A stretch of 64,000 nt of DNA from Candidatus Accumulibacter sp. 66-26 (GTDB lineage Bacteria; Pseudomonadota; Gammaproteobacteria; Burkholderiales; Rhodocyclaceae): NCBI GenBank assembly GCA_001897745.1, contig MKUH01000043.1, positions 62,001 through 126,000 of the forward strand, given 5' to 3'. The number at the start of each line of letters is the position of its first letter. Positions within the stretch are counted from its first letter, which is position 1. The notes beneath the pieces were generated by a model that had not been told where the DNA came from, did no database searches, and worked only from the letters and a program-made list of their open reading frames with translations. The translations under genes were made by a program, and so were the position numbers. Positions 48,391 to 56,452 of this stretch are shown here, in pieces.

Positions 48391-49329
48391 TCAGCCGATC
48401 AGCGCATGCCCGAGCGTGCGCACGGCGACCCCGGCCAGCGCACCGCAGACGGCCGGCTTCCACACCGCGGCGACGCGCCGCCCGGCGGAAATCAGCACCG
48501 CCACTCCGGGAATGTCGAGCGGGTGGATCATGAAGCCGGCGCTCTGGTTCAGAAGCTGCACCGTCGCATGGTTGGCGCGCAGCATCTCGTCCATCACCCC
48601 CATCATCGCCGTCCCGCCGGCCAGCGCCTTGGTCAGCGTCGGCAGGATCAGCGCCGTGTCGAGGCGCAGGGCGCCCATCAGCGGCGCCAGCAGGCCGGTC
48701 AGCGCGTCGATCGCGCCGGCGGCGCGCAGCGCCGTCACCGCGACCAGCGAGAGGACCAGCATCGGGATCGCGCCGACCGCGATCTTGAAGGCTTCGGCGC
48801 CGGCCCGGTTGATCACGTCGAGCACGCCCTTGGCGTTGTCCGCGACCGGGTGGTGCAGCGTTTCGTCGAGCGGCTTCTCCTCGGCGCTCAGCGCGCGCCC
48901 GAAGCCGTAGTAGGTGACCGCCGCAGCGACCAGTCCGCCGAGCAGCGAGAAGGCCAGCACGCTGCCGATCTGCAGTCCCATCGCCGCCATCGGAATCACC
49001 ACGTTGGCCTGCGCCATCGCCATCACCATGGCCAGCGTCGCCGCGATATGGCGGTCCGAGGTGCCGCGCTGTTCCATCATGGTCAGCGTGGCAACCGGCG
49101 CGGCGAAGCTCACGAAGTTGATCTGCAGCGCGGCGAAGACGCCCAGCCCGGTCAGCCCGAGCGGCCGCAGCAGCGGTGCCAGGCGGGCGACGACCCAGTC
49201 GAGCGCGCCCTTGGCTTCGAGCAGGCGCATCAGCGAGAGCATCACCACCATCACCGGCAGCAGGATGAAGAGCGAGAGTTCGACCGCCGAGCGGCCGGCT
49301 TTCAGAATGACGTCGATGAGGATTTCCAT
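48391..49329 (-). CDS. Nucleoside-recognition (Gate) domain membrane protein
   Basis: A 312-aa inner-membrane protein with about eight helices in two related halves, each containing a Gate/nucleoside-recognition module (LQINFVSFAAPVATLTMM in the first half, LTKALAGGTAMMGVMDEM in the second). Similar proteins are called spore maturation A/B-like or YjiG/YjiH-like, but the function is unknown in non-sporulating bacteria. The ATG at 49329 fits the start of the first helix. Convergent with the rnk-like gene. Confidence 0.82.
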   Translation of the reverse strand: MEILIDVILKAGRSAVELSLFILLPVMVVMLSLMRLLEAKGALDWVVARLAPLLRPLGLTGLGVFAALQINFVSFAAPVATLTMMEQRGTSDRHIAATLAMVMAMAQANVVIPMAAMGLQIGSVLAFSLLGGLVAAAVTYYGFGRALSAEEKPLDETLHHPVADNAKGVLDVINRAGAEAFKIAVGAIPMLVLSLVAVTALRAAGAIDALTGLLAPLMGALRLDTALILPTLTKALAGGTAMMGVMDEMLRANHATVQLLNQSAGFMIHPLDIPGVAVLISAGRRVAAVWKPAVCGALAGVAVRTLGHALIG

Positions 49330-49639
49330 GGTCGGCGGATTATCGCATCCCCATCGCGGGAGATGGCGGTCGATCCGGCGCTTCGCCGGAGTCCGGACGG
49401 GCGGAGAAGGCGGTCGGGCGTGACATTTTTGGTATCGCGCGCTCTGCGCCCACGTTAGTCTGTCGATACTCGGGGCTGTGACGTGCATCGATGTGTGCAT
49501 TTGCCCTGGCGACGGGGGCGGCCGGGGTGTTCGGTCGGTATCTCGTTCCGGGCGCCCCTTGCGGCGCGGATCGCCCGGATGGCCGCCCGGTGTCGATCGC
49601 AGCGAAGCGGGAGCGGCGTCCCTTGCGGTGCTGGAACTC
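49330..49639. other. Intergenic region upstream of the NarX-like kinase
   Basis: About 310 bp without a convincing gene. It holds a small hairpin CCGGCG/CGCCGG (49375-49389) and a slightly AT-richer stretch at 49425-49470 that could hold the kinase promoter; no confident -35/-10 pair is seen. Frames opening at 49478 are in phase with the kinase but rich in Arg/Gly. Confidence 0.4.
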
Positions 49640-51088
49640 ATGGCGGATATCTCGATGGACAAGGTGCTGAAAGCGCAGGAGGCGAGGCCCGGGCATCCGC
49701 TCGGCGGCGGCGCCCGGCTGCTGGCCGCGAGGCCGCCCGGCGAGCGCCGGCAGGCGGTCTGGCTCTTTGCCGGACTCTGCGTCGCCGCCGCCTTTCTGCT
49801 GGTGCACGGCGCCTTCCGGGGCGATCCGGTCGTAGTCCAGGCGGCGCTCGCCGTCCTGCTCGGCCTGTTCCTGTTCGGTCTGCTCGATTCCCGGCTGCAT
49901 GAGCGAACGGCCGCGCTGCAGCGGCGCCTGACGCTGGTCGATGACATCGCCGCCGCCGGCGATGCCCGTTTCGGTCCGGAACCCATGGTCTGCCGCATGC
50001 TCCAGATCCTGCGGGAGCATTACGCGGCGGACACCTGCATATTCGTTCTCACGCTGCCGCGCCAGGCGCCGCGCCTGTTTCGCATCGCGCGCGGCGCCGG
50101 GGCGGCGGTCGAACTCGCGCCGGAGGAGCGGGCGCCGCTGCTGCCGCTCCTGCTCGCCGTTCCGCCCGGTCACGGCGTGGTGTACAACGCCGCGGGACGC
50201 GCCGTCTGGCAGCGGCCGGGCGACCCGCGCCGCCTCCGCGAGGCGCGGCCGCTTCCCGCCGCCGCGGCCGAGCGCCAGACCTCCGAATCGATCGCCGCCG
50301 TGCTCGATTGCCCGTCCTTCGTCAGCGTTCCCCTCGTACGCGAAATCCGCGTCGGCGGGCGGCTCTTCATCGGCGCCCGGCACGGGCGTTTCGATACGCT
50401 CGACGTGGTCCGCCTGCACCCGGTGCTCGAGCAGATCACCCTGATGCTGGAAAACACCTGCCTCCTAGAGATGCTGGTGGCCGACGCCGCCGAACACGAG
50501 CGCCAGCGCATCGCCCGCGACCTGCACGACACCACGATTCAGCCCTACATCGGCCTGAAGTTCGGGCTCGAGGCATTGGCGCGCAAGGTGCGCGAAAACC
50601 CGCCCGTGTTCCAGAGCGTGCAGCACCTCATCGAGCGAACCGGCAGCGAGATCGCCGACATGCGCCAGCTGATCAGCGGCCTGTCCGACAAGGGCGGCGG
50701 CGGCCACGACTCCCTGCCGGCCTCGCTGCGCCGCCAGAGCGCGCGCTACAGCGAGCTGTTCGGCATCGCCGTGGAAATCGGCGCCGAAGGCGAACTGCGC
50801 TTGAGCCGCAGCCTGGCGCGCGAAATCCTGCACATGGTCAGCGAGGGCCTGAGCAACATCTGCCGGCATACGCAGGCCCGCAAGGTCCGGATCGATCTGC
50901 GCCAGCAGGCGGGGCGCTTCGAAGTGCGGATCGCCAACGATCTCGGCGCGGGCGCTTCTCCGCCGCGTTCCTTCGTTCCCCGTTCACTGTGCGAGCGTTC
51001 GGCGGCGCTGGGCGGCAGCGTCGCCGTCGATCCCTGCGACGCCGGCGCATGCACGGTGATTACCATCAGCATTCCCCTGGAAGAATAG
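49640..51088 (+). CDS. NarX-type sensor histidine kinase with GAF domain
   Basis: A 482-aa kinase: two adjacent helices (about 40-56 and 65-84) with almost no periplasmic loop, a GAF-like domain (about 105-275), a HisKA_3 dimerisation domain with His296 in ERQRIARDLHDTTIQ, and a HATPase domain with N-box SEGLSNICRHTQA. The last G-box is poor (SFVPRSLCERSAALGG without a GxGL). Signal is probably intracellular. Start 49640 is a choice among in-frame ATGs (49478, 49640, 49655). The cognate regulator follows 16 bp later. Confidence 0.87.
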   Translation: MADISMDKVLKAQEARPGHPLGGGARLLAARPPGERRQAVWLFAGLCVAAAFLLVHGAFRGDPVVVQAALAVLLGLFLFGLLDSRLHERTAALQRRLTLVDDIAAAGDARFGPEPMVCRMLQILREHYAADTCIFVLTLPRQAPRLFRIARGAGAAVELAPEERAPLLPLLLAVPPGHGVVYNAAGRAVWQRPGDPRRLREARPLPAAAAERQTSESIAAVLDCPSFVSVPLVREIRVGGRLFIGARHGRFDTLDVVRLHPVLEQITLMLENTCLLEMLVADAAEHERQRIARDLHDTTIQPYIGLKFGLEALARKVRENPPVFQSVQHLIERTGSEIADMRQLISGLSDKGGGGHDSLPASLRRQSARYSELFGIAVEIGAEGELRLSRSLAREILHMVSEGLSNICRHTQARKVRIDLRQQAGRFEVRIANDLGAGASPPRSFVPRSLCERSAALGGSVAVDPCDAGACTVITISIPLEE

Positions 51089-51104
51089 GAAAGGAAGGTC
51101 GTTC

Positions 51105-51788
51105 ATGACGAATCCCGCGCCCGCCGACCCGATCCGCGTGTTTCTGGTCGACGATCACCGCGCCGTCCTGTGGGGGTTGGAGCGCCTGATCGAAGGCGCC
51201 GCGCCGCGCCTGCTGCTGGTCGGCACCGCCTCCTGCCGCGAGGAACTGATGGCGCGCCTGCCCGCAGCCCGGCCGGACATCGTTCTGCTCGACCTCGATC
51301 TGGGCGGGGAGGACGGCGGCGACGTGCTGCCCGACGTGCTGCGCGAGAGTCAGGCGCAGGTTCTCATCCTGACCGGCAACCGCGACGCCGACGTGCACCA
51401 GCGGGTCATGATGCGCGGCGCGCGCGGCGTCGTGCAGAAGGAGGAGGAAGCGGAAGTCGTCCTCGCCGCGATCGAGAAGGTGCATGCCGGCGAGATCTGG
51501 CTCGACCGGGCGGCGCTCGGCAAGCTGCTCGGCGCCCTCGCGGGCGGCGGCGCCCGCGTTCCGCGCGACCCGGAGGCGGTGAAGATCGAGGAACTGACCG
51601 CGCGCGAACGCGAGATCATCGCCACGGCCGTGCAGTACAAGGGGGCGGGGAACAAGGTCATCGCCGACCGCATGCACATCAGCGAGCACACCCTGCGCAA
51701 CCATCTCAGCGTCATCTATCGCAAGCTCGGCATTCGCGGGCGCCTCGAACTCTTCATCTACGCCGCCAAGCACGGCCTCGCGGCGTAG
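51105..51788 (+). CDS. Response regulator, NarL/LuxR family
   Basis: A 227-aa regulator. The receiver has acidic pair in FLVDDHRAVLWGLERL, phospho-acceptor Asp63 in IVLLDLDLGG, and the Lys in VVQKEEEAE. The C-terminal LuxR-type HTH is LTAREREIIATAVQYKGAGN followed by ADRMHISEHTLRNHLSVIYR. It pairs with the upstream kinase and lies just before the Flp/Tad genes, a context like PprA-PprB of Pseudomonas, which controls Flp pili; a similar role is inferred. Confidence 0.92.
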   Translation: MTNPAPADPIRVFLVDDHRAVLWGLERLIEGAAPRLLLVGTASCREELMARLPAARPDIVLLDLDLGGEDGGDVLPDVLRESQAQVLILTGNRDADVHQRVMMRGARGVVQKEEEAEVVLAAIEKVHAGEIWLDRAALGKLLGALAGGGARVPRDPEAVKIEELTAREREIIATAVQYKGAGNKVIADRMHISEHTLRNHLSVIYRKLGIRGRLELFIYAAKHGLAA

Positions 51789-52081
51789 CGCGTCGCACCG
51801 TCCGCGCTCCGGCGCGGCGTCCGCCGCCGCCGGCATTCGTGGACGGCGTTCGCGGGCGGGCGGCGGAAAGATTCCCCGTCGCGTGCGGCGGCAAGGCGGT
51901 GCTTGGCCGTTCCGCCCGGCCATTTCTCCGGGGCTCCCGCTTTCGTCCATGACATCCCGCCCCCCGACCGTGGGGCGCTTGTTCCAGCGAAACAGCAACA
52001 TTCGTCCGGTGCGCCCGGCGCGTCGCAGGACTATCGTCAGGGTACGCATTTCCGCCCCGAACCATAGAACGGTGCCTCGCC

Positions 52082-52459
52082 ATGACGACCGACTCGCTTC
52101 CCATTCGCGTGCTGCTGGTGGACGACCACCGTACGACCCTCTGGGGACTCGCCGAACTGATCGGCGAGGAAGTGCCGCGCCTCGCGCTCGCCGGCATGGC
52201 GACCAACCGCACGGAAGCCCTGCGCCTGGCGCGTGCGAAGCAACCCAACGTCATCCTGCTCGACATCGATCTGGGCTGCGACAACGGCTTCGACCTGATT
52301 CCCGAGCTGCGGCTCGCCTGCACGGCCCATATCGTCATCCTGACCGGACTGAGCACGCCCGGCCTGCGCCGGCGGGCCGCCTCGCTCGGCGCCAGCGGCT
52401 TCGTACACAAGGAAGAAGCGGCGGAAAGGATCATCGCCGCGATCGAGCGCGCCGCCTGA
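52082..52459 (+). CDS. Receiver-only response regulator
   Basis: A 125-aa stand-alone receiver with LLVDDHRTTLWGLAELI, Asp61 in VILLDIDLGCDNG and Lys in FVHKEEAAERI. It is clearly related to the receiver of the preceding NarL-type protein but stops where the linker and HTH would begin; the following 450 bp do not hold an HTH in another frame. It may act as a phosphate sink or compete for the same kinase. It lies 293 bp after its paralogue. Confidence 0.88.
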   Translation: MTTDSLPIRVLLVDDHRTTLWGLAELIGEEVPRLALAGMATNRTEALRLARAKQPNVILLDIDLGCDNGFDLIPELRLACTAHIVILTGLSTPGLRRRAASLGASGFVHKEEAAERIIAAIERAA

Positions 52460-52916
52460 TCGCCCGCTGCAATCCGGCCGAATCCGCCTGAGTTCGGCTG
52501 AATTCAGCCGGCGGCGCGGCCGGGCGAGCTGCCGCGCTACCGGCCGCCGCGCGCGCTTGGGCGTCTTCCGGCGCGCTTTCCGTCCCCCGCCGCCGCTTTT
52601 CCGCATCGCTTCTTCCGCCGCGCGCAAACCCTCCCCGGGGCAAATGTCATGGATCGGGCGGGGCCAAGCGTACCAGGCAAATAGAGCGAACCGTCTCAAG
52701 ACTCGCCGGGGGAGGGCGCCTACGATGAAATCAAGCGATGGCAAGACGGTTTCAGCAGTCGCTTCGGCAGATTCGGGGCTGCACTTTCAGGAGGGCTCCC
52801 CGGCATCGGTCGGGCCGGTCGGCCGACGGCGATCCGGCGCAGCAGGGCGATCCAGCGTGCGTCGCCGAAATCCGCCGGCATGGCGGGAACGTTCAAAAAC
52901 CAGGAAAGGAAACATC
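52460..52916. other. Upstream region of the flp-tad locus
   Basis: About 457 bp between the receiver gene and flp. It contains a perfect 16-bp palindrome CGGCTGAATTCAGCCG (52495-52510) and a good ribosome-binding-like GGGGGAGGG before an ATG at 52724 whose frame runs into flp; that extension has no protein-like character. I found no clear sigma54 (GG-N10-GC) or sigma70 promoter. The length suggests a regulated promoter, possibly for the NarL-type regulator. Confidence 0.45.
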
Positions 52917-53141
52917 ATGAAAACCTCGATCCAGAAGATTCAGCGTTTCATCCGCGACGAAGACGGTGCGGTGGCCATCGAATACGGCCTGCTCGCCGTG
53001 CTCATCGCTCTCGCCCTGGCGGCCGGCGCCACGATCCTCGGCGGCGGCCTGTCGAAGCTGTTCACCGACATCGGCGCCTGCTTCGGCGGCAGCGGCGGCG
53101 GCACCTGCCCGGTCACCATGCCGGCCGGCGTCAAGCCCTGA
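52917..53141 (+). CDS. flp: Flp type IVb pilin (first copy)
   Basis: A 74-aa prepilin. The cytoplasmic leader MKTSIQKIQRFIRDEDG ends at the prepilin peptidase site (after Gly17); the mature protein starts AVAIEYGLLAVLIALAL with the Glu5-Tyr6 pair that marks Flp pilins. The C-terminus has an unusual Gly loop between two cysteines (Cys55-FGGSGGGT-Cys64) and ends PVTMPAGVKP. AAAGGAAAC precedes the ATG. It is the subunit of the Tad adhesion pilus. A strong hairpin follows before the second copy. Confidence 0.94.
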   Translation: MKTSIQKIQRFIRDEDGAVAIEYGLLAVLIALALAAGATILGGGLSKLFTDIGACFGGSGGGTCPVTMPAGVKP

Positions 53142-53160
53142 GCGATCGCCCGCCTGCGCT

Positions 53161-53196
53161 TCCCCTGCCGGGCCGCCACGGCGGCACGGCAGGGGA
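53161..53196 (+). terminator. Hairpin between the two flp genes (attenuator-like)
   Basis: TCCCCTGCCG pairs with CGGCAGGGGA, with an inner CCGCC/GGCGG stem, 19 bp after the first flp stop. No T-tract follows, so it is more likely an mRNA-stabilising or partial-termination structure that favours pilin mRNA over downstream genes. Confidence 0.5.
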
Positions 53197-53231
53197 AAAG
53201 GCAGGCAGGGGCCAGTAGGCAAGGAGAAATC

Positions 53232-53447
53232 ATGAAAACGAGCATCCATGCGTTCATGCGCGACGAGGACGGCGCGGTAGCCATCGAGTACGGCCTCCTC
53301 GCCGTGCTCATCGCCTTGGCCGTCGGCGTCGGCGCCGGCTTCCTGGGCGGCGGCCTGTCGAAATTGTTCACCGACATCGGCGCCTGTTTCGGCGGCAGCG
53401 GCGGCGGCACCTGTCCGGTCACCCTGCCGTCGGGCGTCACTCCCTGA
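53232..53447 (+). CDS. flp: Flp type IVb pilin (second copy)
   Basis: A 71-aa paralogue of the first pilin. It has a shorter leader (MKTSIHAFMRDEDG, cleavage after Gly14), the same AVAIEYGLLAVLIALA start and an almost identical C-terminus with Cys52-FGGSGGGT-Cys61 and the end PVTLPSGVTP. The middle segment (VGVGAGFLGGG) differs from the first copy. AAGGAG lies 7 nt before the ATG. Either copy may be the major pilin. Confidence 0.94.
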   Translation: MKTSIHAFMRDEDGAVAIEYGLLAVLIALAVGVGAGFLGGGLSKLFTDIGACFGGSGGGTCPVTLPSGVTP

Positions 53448-53511
53448 AGCGCGGGGCGTCCGACCCGGGCGCCCCGACCCTGAAACAGAACGAAACGGGA
53501 CGAACGAGATC

Positions 53512-54168
53512 ATGGCCAACGAACTGGCGCGACGCATCTTCGGCAGCCCGGACGGGACAAGCCTGCTCCTGCTCGCCGCGCTCTGCGTCCTGCTGCTCGC
53601 GGCGGCCTGGAGCGACCTGCGCCGGCGGCGCATTCCCAACGCCGTGGTGTTTCCCGGCGCGCTGCTGGCGGTCCTGCTCCATGCGCTGTCGCCGGCCGGC
53701 GAGGGGATTCCCGACGTCATGGCCGGCGGCCTCGGCGCCTGGCAATCGATGCTCGGCATGCTGTACGGGCTCCTGGCGCTGCTGCCGCTCTACGCGGCGC
53801 GCAGCATGGGCGCCGGCGACGTGAAATTGATGGCCATGGTCGGCGCCTTCGTCGGTCCGCAGCAGATCTGGTCGGTCCTGTTCGCCACAGCCCTGGCCGG
53901 CGGCGTGCTGGCGGTGGCCGTGGCCCTGCGCCGCGGCGTTCTGCTGCAGGCGCTCGACAACGTCCGGCGCATCCTCTTCGGCCGCCTCCTAGCACGCCTC
54001 GCCGCGCATCGCGCCCGCCGCGACGCGGGCGCCAGGGGCGCCGTGCCGGCGCCCGCGAGCAGCGGTGCCGGCGCCTCGTCGACGGTCAGGCTGCCCTATG
54101 CCGTGGCCATCGCCGGCGGGAGCATCGCCTACCTGCTGCTGCGCGCGCACCTGGCCGGCTTTTACTGA
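53512..54168 (+). CDS. tadV: Flp prepilin peptidase (TadV/CpaA)
   Basis: A 218-aa type IV prepilin peptidase. It has the two catalytic Asp regions of this family: AWSDLRRRRIPNAVVFPG and SMGAGDVKLMAMVGAFVGP, among about six helices. It lacks the methylase domain of PilD, as TadV proteins do. A long cytoplasmic basic loop (about 155-195) lies before the last helix. It would cleave Flp, TadE and the TadE-like pseudopilin. Confidence 0.93.
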   Translation: MANELARRIFGSPDGTSLLLLAALCVLLLAAAWSDLRRRRIPNAVVFPGALLAVLLHALSPAGEGIPDVMAGGLGAWQSMLGMLYGLLALLPLYAARSMGAGDVKLMAMVGAFVGPQQIWSVLFATALAGGVLAVAVALRRGVLLQALDNVRRILFGRLLARLAAHRARRDAGARGAVPAPASSGAGASSTVRLPYAVAIAGGSIAYLLLRAHLAGFY

Positions 54169-54187
54169 TGACCCGGATGAGTGGGGT

Positions 54188-55534
54188 ATGAACATGAATT
54201 CGCCACTGGACATGCAGATGCACGCGGACGCCGTCCCGCAAACGGCGTCGTTCTCGGCAGGCGGCGCTGCCCGCCCGCTGGCGCCGCCGTCGCCGCGAAC
54301 CCAGGCGGAAACGGGCCTGCCCTTCGCCTTCCTGCTCGATCTGGCCTTGAAGATCCTGTTCAACGGCGGGCAACTGAAGCTGTGGCAACTCTCGGAACGC
54401 ATGCGTCTGCCCGTCGCCGTGCTCGAACCGCTGCTCGCTTTCATGCGCAGCGAGCATCTGTGCGAAGTGGCCAAGCGCGGCGCGGCCGACGCCGACATCA
54501 GCTACCAGCTGTCCGAGGCCGGCCACGCCCGTGCCAAGACGGCGCTGCGCAAGAGCCAGTACGCCGGCCCGGCGCCGGTCGCGCTGGCGGCCTACGCGGC
54601 CCAGGTCGAGGCGCAGAGCGTGAGCGGGCTGCAGGTGACGCGCGAGGCGATCCGGCAGGCCTTCTCCGGCGTCGTCCTGCAGGAGGCGTTGCAGGACCAG
54701 TTCGGCGCCGCCCTCAACTCCGGCCGCGCCGTCCTCATCTACGGCCCGAGCGGCAGCGGCAAGACCTTCATCGCCGAACATCTGGCCCAGGTGCTCGGCG
54801 GCGCCGTCTACGTCCCCCACGCCATCCTGGTCGACGACGAGGTGATCCAGGTCTTCGATCCCCTGGTGCACCGCACGGCCGCCGAGGCCGGCCCCTGCGC
54901 CGGCCTCGACCGGCAGCGCGGCCACGACGGCCGCTGGGAGCTGTGCTACCGCCCGGTGGTGCTGACCGGCGGCGAACTGACGCTGGCCATGCTCGATCTG
55001 CAGTTCGACGCCCATACCCGTTTCTACGTCGCGCCGCCGCAGGTCAAGGCCAACAACGGCCTGTTCATCATCGACGACCTGGGCCGCCAGCTGGTGAGCG
55101 CGCGCGATCTGATGAACCGCTGGATCGTCCCACTCGACCGCCGGGTCGATCACTACGCCCTGCACACGGGCCTGAAATTCCGTCTGCCCTTCGATGTGAA
55201 CGTCATCTTCTCGAGCAACCTGCAGCCGGCTGATCTGGGCGACGAGGCCTTCCTGCGCCGCCTCGGCTACAAGATCCACGTCGGTGCGATATCGCCCGAG
55301 GACTACCGCCGGATTCTCGAGCAGGCCTGCGCGCAGGCCCGGGTGCCTTACGCCGAGGCGGCTTTCGACTATCTGCTGCAACGCCACCGGGCGGAGGAGC
55401 GGGCGCTGCTGGCCTGCACGCCCTACGACATCGTCAGCAAGCTGCGGGACCGCGCCGACTACTTCGGGGCGCCGCCGGACATGAGCGAGGAAAGGCTCTC
55501 CTGGGCATGGCACAACTATTTCGCCGACGCCTGA
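54188..55534 (+). CDS. AAA+ ATPase with N-terminal winged-helix-like domain, in the tad locus
   Basis: A 448-aa cytoplasmic protein. Residues about 44-120 look like a winged helix (KLWQLSERMRLPVAVLEPLL, then YQLSEAGHARA). The AAA domain has Walker A GPSGSGKT (186-193), Walker B LFIIDDLGRQL, and an NVIFSSNLQP sensor I region. It is not one of the standard Tad proteins and differs from TadA and TadZ, both encoded downstream. It could be a regulator or a remodelling factor for pilus assembly. It lies between tadV and cpaB on the same strand with short gaps, so it belongs to the operon. Confidence 0.82.
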   Translation: MNMNSPLDMQMHADAVPQTASFSAGGAARPLAPPSPRTQAETGLPFAFLLDLALKILFNGGQLKLWQLSERMRLPVAVLEPLLAFMRSEHLCEVAKRGAADADISYQLSEAGHARAKTALRKSQYAGPAPVALAAYAAQVEAQSVSGLQVTREAIRQAFSGVVLQEALQDQFGAALNSGRAVLIYGPSGSGKTFIAEHLAQVLGGAVYVPHAILVDDEVIQVFDPLVHRTAAEAGPCAGLDRQRGHDGRWELCYRPVVLTGGELTLAMLDLQFDAHTRFYVAPPQVKANNGLFIIDDLGRQLVSARDLMNRWIVPLDRRVDHYALHTGLKFRLPFDVNVIFSSNLQPADLGDEAFLRRLGYKIHVGAISPEDYRRILEQACAQARVPYAEAAFDYLLQRHRAEERALLACTPYDIVSKLRDRADYFGAPPDMSEERLSWAWHNYFADA

Positions 55535-55589
55535 ACGGCGCCGCGCGGCGGACCGTGGCAGTCGCACCAATTATCCGAAGGGGATCGAA

Positions 55590-56399
55590 ATGAGAAGCTC
55601 ACGCGCATATCTGATGATCGGGTTTTCCGTCGTCGCCGGCATCGTCGCCGTGGTGTTCGGCGCCCGCTGGCTGGCGATGCAGGCCTCCATGGCCACGCAG
55701 CAGGTGGTGGTCGCCTCCCGCGACCTGGATCTCGGCACCGCCCTCAACCCTTCGATGCTGCAAGTGGTGCGCTGGCCCGTCGGCAGCCTGCCGCCGGGCA
55801 GCATCGGCGAGATCGAGGCGCTCGATGCGCGGGTGGTGCGGGTCAGCCTGCAGCGCGGCGAACCGTTGCTCGAAGCCAAGCTCGCTCCGGTCGGCACCAA
55901 GGGCGGGCTGTCGGCGGTAATCGGCGACGGCAAGCGGGCGATCACCGTCAAGGTGAACGAGGTGGTCGGCGTCGCCGGCTTCGCCCTGCCCGGGAACTAC
56001 GTCGACGTGCTGGTGAACGTGCGCGACGAGCGGGACTCGGCGATCTCCAAGATCGTTCTCGAACACATCCTGGTGCTCGCCGTCGCCCAGGAGGCGAGCC
56101 GCGACGACACCAAGCCGAAGGTGGTTAACGCCGTCACCGTCGAAGCGACGCCCGAGCAGGCGGAAAAGCTCGACCTCGCGCGCAGCGTCGGCACGCTGTC
56201 CCTCGTCCTGCGCAACCAGATGGACAGAAGCGAGGTGACGACCGTCGGCGTCCGCAAGGGCGACCTGCTGCAGCTGTCCGAGGCGCGTCCCGCCCCGGCG
56301 CCGGCCGCGCGTCCGGTACGCCGCGCCGCGCCGCCGGCGCCGAGCCACGACAAGGTCGAGGTCATCCGCGGCATCCAGAAATCGAACGTCGATTTCTAG
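55590..56399 (+). CDS. cpaB: Flp pilus assembly protein CpaB/RcpC
   Basis: A 269-aa periplasmic protein anchored by one N-terminal helix (about 8-28), with an SAF domain (about 36-105: VVVASRDLDLGTALNPSML, LQRGEPLLEAKLAP) and the RcpC/CpaB domain with GVAGFALPGNYVDVLV. It ends in a Pro/Ala-rich segment. It works with the secretin encoded next. Typical gene order for Tad loci. Confidence 0.92.
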   Translation: MRSSRAYLMIGFSVVAGIVAVVFGARWLAMQASMATQQVVVASRDLDLGTALNPSMLQVVRWPVGSLPPGSIGEIEALDARVVRVSLQRGEPLLEAKLAPVGTKGGLSAVIGDGKRAITVKVNEVVGVAGFALPGNYVDVLVNVRDERDSAISKIVLEHILVLAVAQEASRDDTKPKVVNAVTVEATPEQAEKLDLARSVGTLSLVLRNQMDRSEVTTVGVRKGDLLQLSEARPAPAPAARPVRRAAPPAPSHDKVEVIRGIQKSNVDF

Positions 56400-56452
56400 T
56401 TCCAGCGATTTCCCATCGGCGCGCCCAGCGTCGCTTCATCGGAGAGAGAAAA

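Noticed and set aside
52557-52916. Long N-terminal extension of the first Flp pilin (including an ATG at 52724 with a GGAGG-like site)
   Set aside because: Flp prepilins have leaders of about 15-20 residues; the extension is Arg/Ser-rich without protein character, and a good ribosome-binding site precedes the 52917 ATG.
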